Below are positions 40,841 to 41,940 of a stretch of DNA of 41,940 nucleotides, piece after piece. Both the position numbers and the translations under genes were made by a program. Positions within the stretch are counted from its first letter, which is position 1. Each line of letters begins with the position of its first letter. A model generated the notes under the pieces. It searched no databases and was not told the DNA's origin. It worked only from the letters and a program-made list of their open reading frames with translations. Origin of the DNA: JBCCSZ01 sp039199225 (GTDB lineage: Bacteria; Bacteroidota; Bacteroidia; Chitinophagales; Saprospiraceae); assembly GCA_039199225.1 (NCBI GenBank), contig JBCCSZ010000016.1, positions 1 through 41,940 of the forward strand, written 5' to 3'.

Positions 40841-41940
40841 ATGGGCAAAAATCTAAAATTTACGAGGAATATCGGTATCGCTGCACACATCGATGCTGGT
40901 AAAACAACCACCACTGAGCGTATCCTGTACTACACAGGCTTGAGCCACAAGATTGGTGAAGTTCACGATGGTGCTGCTACCATGGATTGGATGGAGCAGG
41001 AGCAAGAGCGGGGTATTACTATTACCTCTGCTGCGACAAAGACTGAGTGGAAGTGGTTAGACCAACCATACACGGTTAACATCATTGATACTCCAGGTCA
41101 CGTAGATTTTACAGTCGAAGTCGAGCGCTCTTTGCGGGTCTTGGATGGTACTGTTGCCCTGTTCTGTGCAGTTTCTGGTGTTGAGCCACAGTCTGAGACT
41201 GTATGGCGTCAGGCTAACCGTTATAAGGTGCCACGTATTGGTTTTGTCAACAAGATGGATCGTACCGGAGCTGATTTTCTCAATGTTGTCAACGACGTTA
41301 GAGATAAATTGGGTGCCAATGCCATTCCACTGCAAATTCCAATTGGCGCAGAGGAAGATTTCAAAGGAGTTGTTGATCTGATGACCAACAAAGCCATTGT
41401 TTGGGACGATGAGACTCAGGGAATGACCTACAAAGAGGTCGAAATTCCAGCTGACATTGCTGACACTGTAGCTGAGTACCGCGAAAAGCTGGTAGAAGCT
41501 ATTGCGGAATACGATGATCAGTTGTTGGAGAAGTTCTTTGAGGACCCAGACTCCATCACTATCGAAGAAATGAGAGAAGCTATTCGCAAGGCAACGATCG
41601 ATATGACGATCTGTCCAATGCTTTGCGGTTCTGCTTTCAAAAATAAAGGTGTGCAGGCACTTTTGGATGCTGTTTGTGCTTTCTTGCCTTCTCCTGTCGA
41701 CATCGACGCGGTTGAAGGTGTAAATCCAAAGACAGATGAGAGCATCCAGCGCAAGCCTAGCGTAGATGACCCATTTGCATCTCTTGCATTCAAGATTGCA
41801 ACTGACCCTTATGTTGGTCGTTTGGCTTTCTTCCGTGTGTACTCAGGTGCATTGAAGGCCGGTTCTTATGTGTACAACACGCGTTCTGGTAAGAAAGAGC
41901 GAATTTCTCGGATTTACCAAATGCATGCTAATAAGCAAAA
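40841..41940 (+). CDS. fusA: Elongation factor G (5' part; continues past the window end)
   Basis: EF-G drives ribosome translocation by GTP hydrolysis. About 366 of some 700 codons are in the window. The G domain is complete: AHIDAGKTTTTERIL (P-loop), RGITITSAAT (switch I), IDTPGHVDF (G3) and NKMDR (G4), with GSAFKNKG as G5. Domain II begins near the window end (DPYVGRLAFFRVYSGAL). The fixed order rpsL-rpsG-fusA supports the identity as the main EF-G rather than a paralogue. Confidence 0.98.
   Translation, partial: MGKNLKFTRNIGIAAHIDAGKTTTTERILYYTGLSHKIGEVHDGAATMDWMEQEQERGITITSAATKTEWKWLDQPYTVNIIDTPGHVDFTVEVERSLRVLDGTVALFCAVSGVEPQSETVWRQANRYKVPRIGFVNKMDRTGADFLNVVNDVRDKLGANAIPLQIPIGAEEDFKGVVDLMTNKAIVWDDETQGMTYKEVEIPADIADTVAEYREKLVEAIAEYDDQLLEKFFEDPDSITIEEMREAIRKATIDMTICPMLCGSAFKNKGVQALLDAVCAFLPSPVDIDAVEGVNPKTDESIQRKPSVDDPFASLAFKIATDPYVGRLAFFRVYSGALKAGSYVYNTRSGKKERISRIYQMHANKQ

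Noticed and set aside
1..41940. tRNA or rRNA genes, CRISPR array, insertion sequences, prophage or defence system
   Set aside because: I looked through the long intergenic gaps for conserved tRNA arms, regular repeats, terminal inverted repeats, and transposase or integrase motifs and saw none; all the large frames belong to core or envelope families.

Overview
The window is a chromosomal core segment of a member of the Bacteroidota, most likely of the Saprospirales/Lewinella kind (inference). Four secreted proteins end in a type IX secretion (T9SS) type A sorting domain. A PorD-like (DUF4835) gene closes a bamD-rpoZ-coaBC-porD cluster. Promoter-like sites match the Bacteroidota TTG/TTTG - about 19-20 nt - TAnnTTTG pattern, most starts lack a Shine-Dalgarno sequence, and a bacillithiol-system YtxJ protein is present. 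I found no tRNA, rRNA, CRISPR array, insertion sequence or prophage.

Layout. 1-6.6 kb: a truncated alkaline phosphatase lipoprotein, dprA, an anchored SH3 protein, an anchored GH73-like protein whose usual catalytic Glu position is His, a small membrane protein, a TMTC-like GT-C glycosyltransferase with TPRs, and ytxJ. 6.8-13.6 kb: an alpha/beta hydrolase-OsmC fusion, a MOSC protein, a secreted endonuclease I-type nuclease, a T9SS cargo protein, a Tat-type class V PLP enzyme and a thioredoxin-SPOR fusion. 14-19.4 kb: fabH, efp, accB, accC and an MsbA-like ABC exporter, a lipid-precursor and envelope run. 19.7-22.5 kb: a T9SS cargo protein, a small outer-membrane barrel and a hemolysin III-family protein.

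22.7-28.4 kb: a 39-codon ORF that looks like a RiPP precursor, a D-cysteine desulfhydrase/ACC deaminase-type PLP enzyme, then on the minus strand a beta-propeller-like secreted protein, purN, and a PorE-like TPR-PD40-CRD protein ending in a SPOR-like rather than an OmpA domain. 28.5-31.9 kb: the bamD-rpoZ-coaBC-porD operon. 32.2-33.9 kb: a secreted protein joining a c-type heme domain to a PHM-like dicopper monooxygenase core, with all six copper-ligand positions recognisable. 34.4-37.5 kb: a signalling cluster with an Rcp1-like response regulator, a REC-PAS-kinase-REC hybrid whose kinase core looks degenerate, and a helical unknown. 37.8-41.9 kb: a polyprenyl synthase, a GNAT acetyltransferase, and the start of the rpsL-rpsG-fusA operon behind a textbook Bacteroidota promoter; fusA is cut by the window end.

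Most of the window is ordinary housekeeping and envelope biology. The items most worth following are the hidden RiPP-like peptide (22697-22816), the cytochrome c/PHM-like/T9SS fusion, the pseudo-histidine kinase, and the two SPOR-tailed chimeras. All family names come from motif recognition by eye; no database search was possible.
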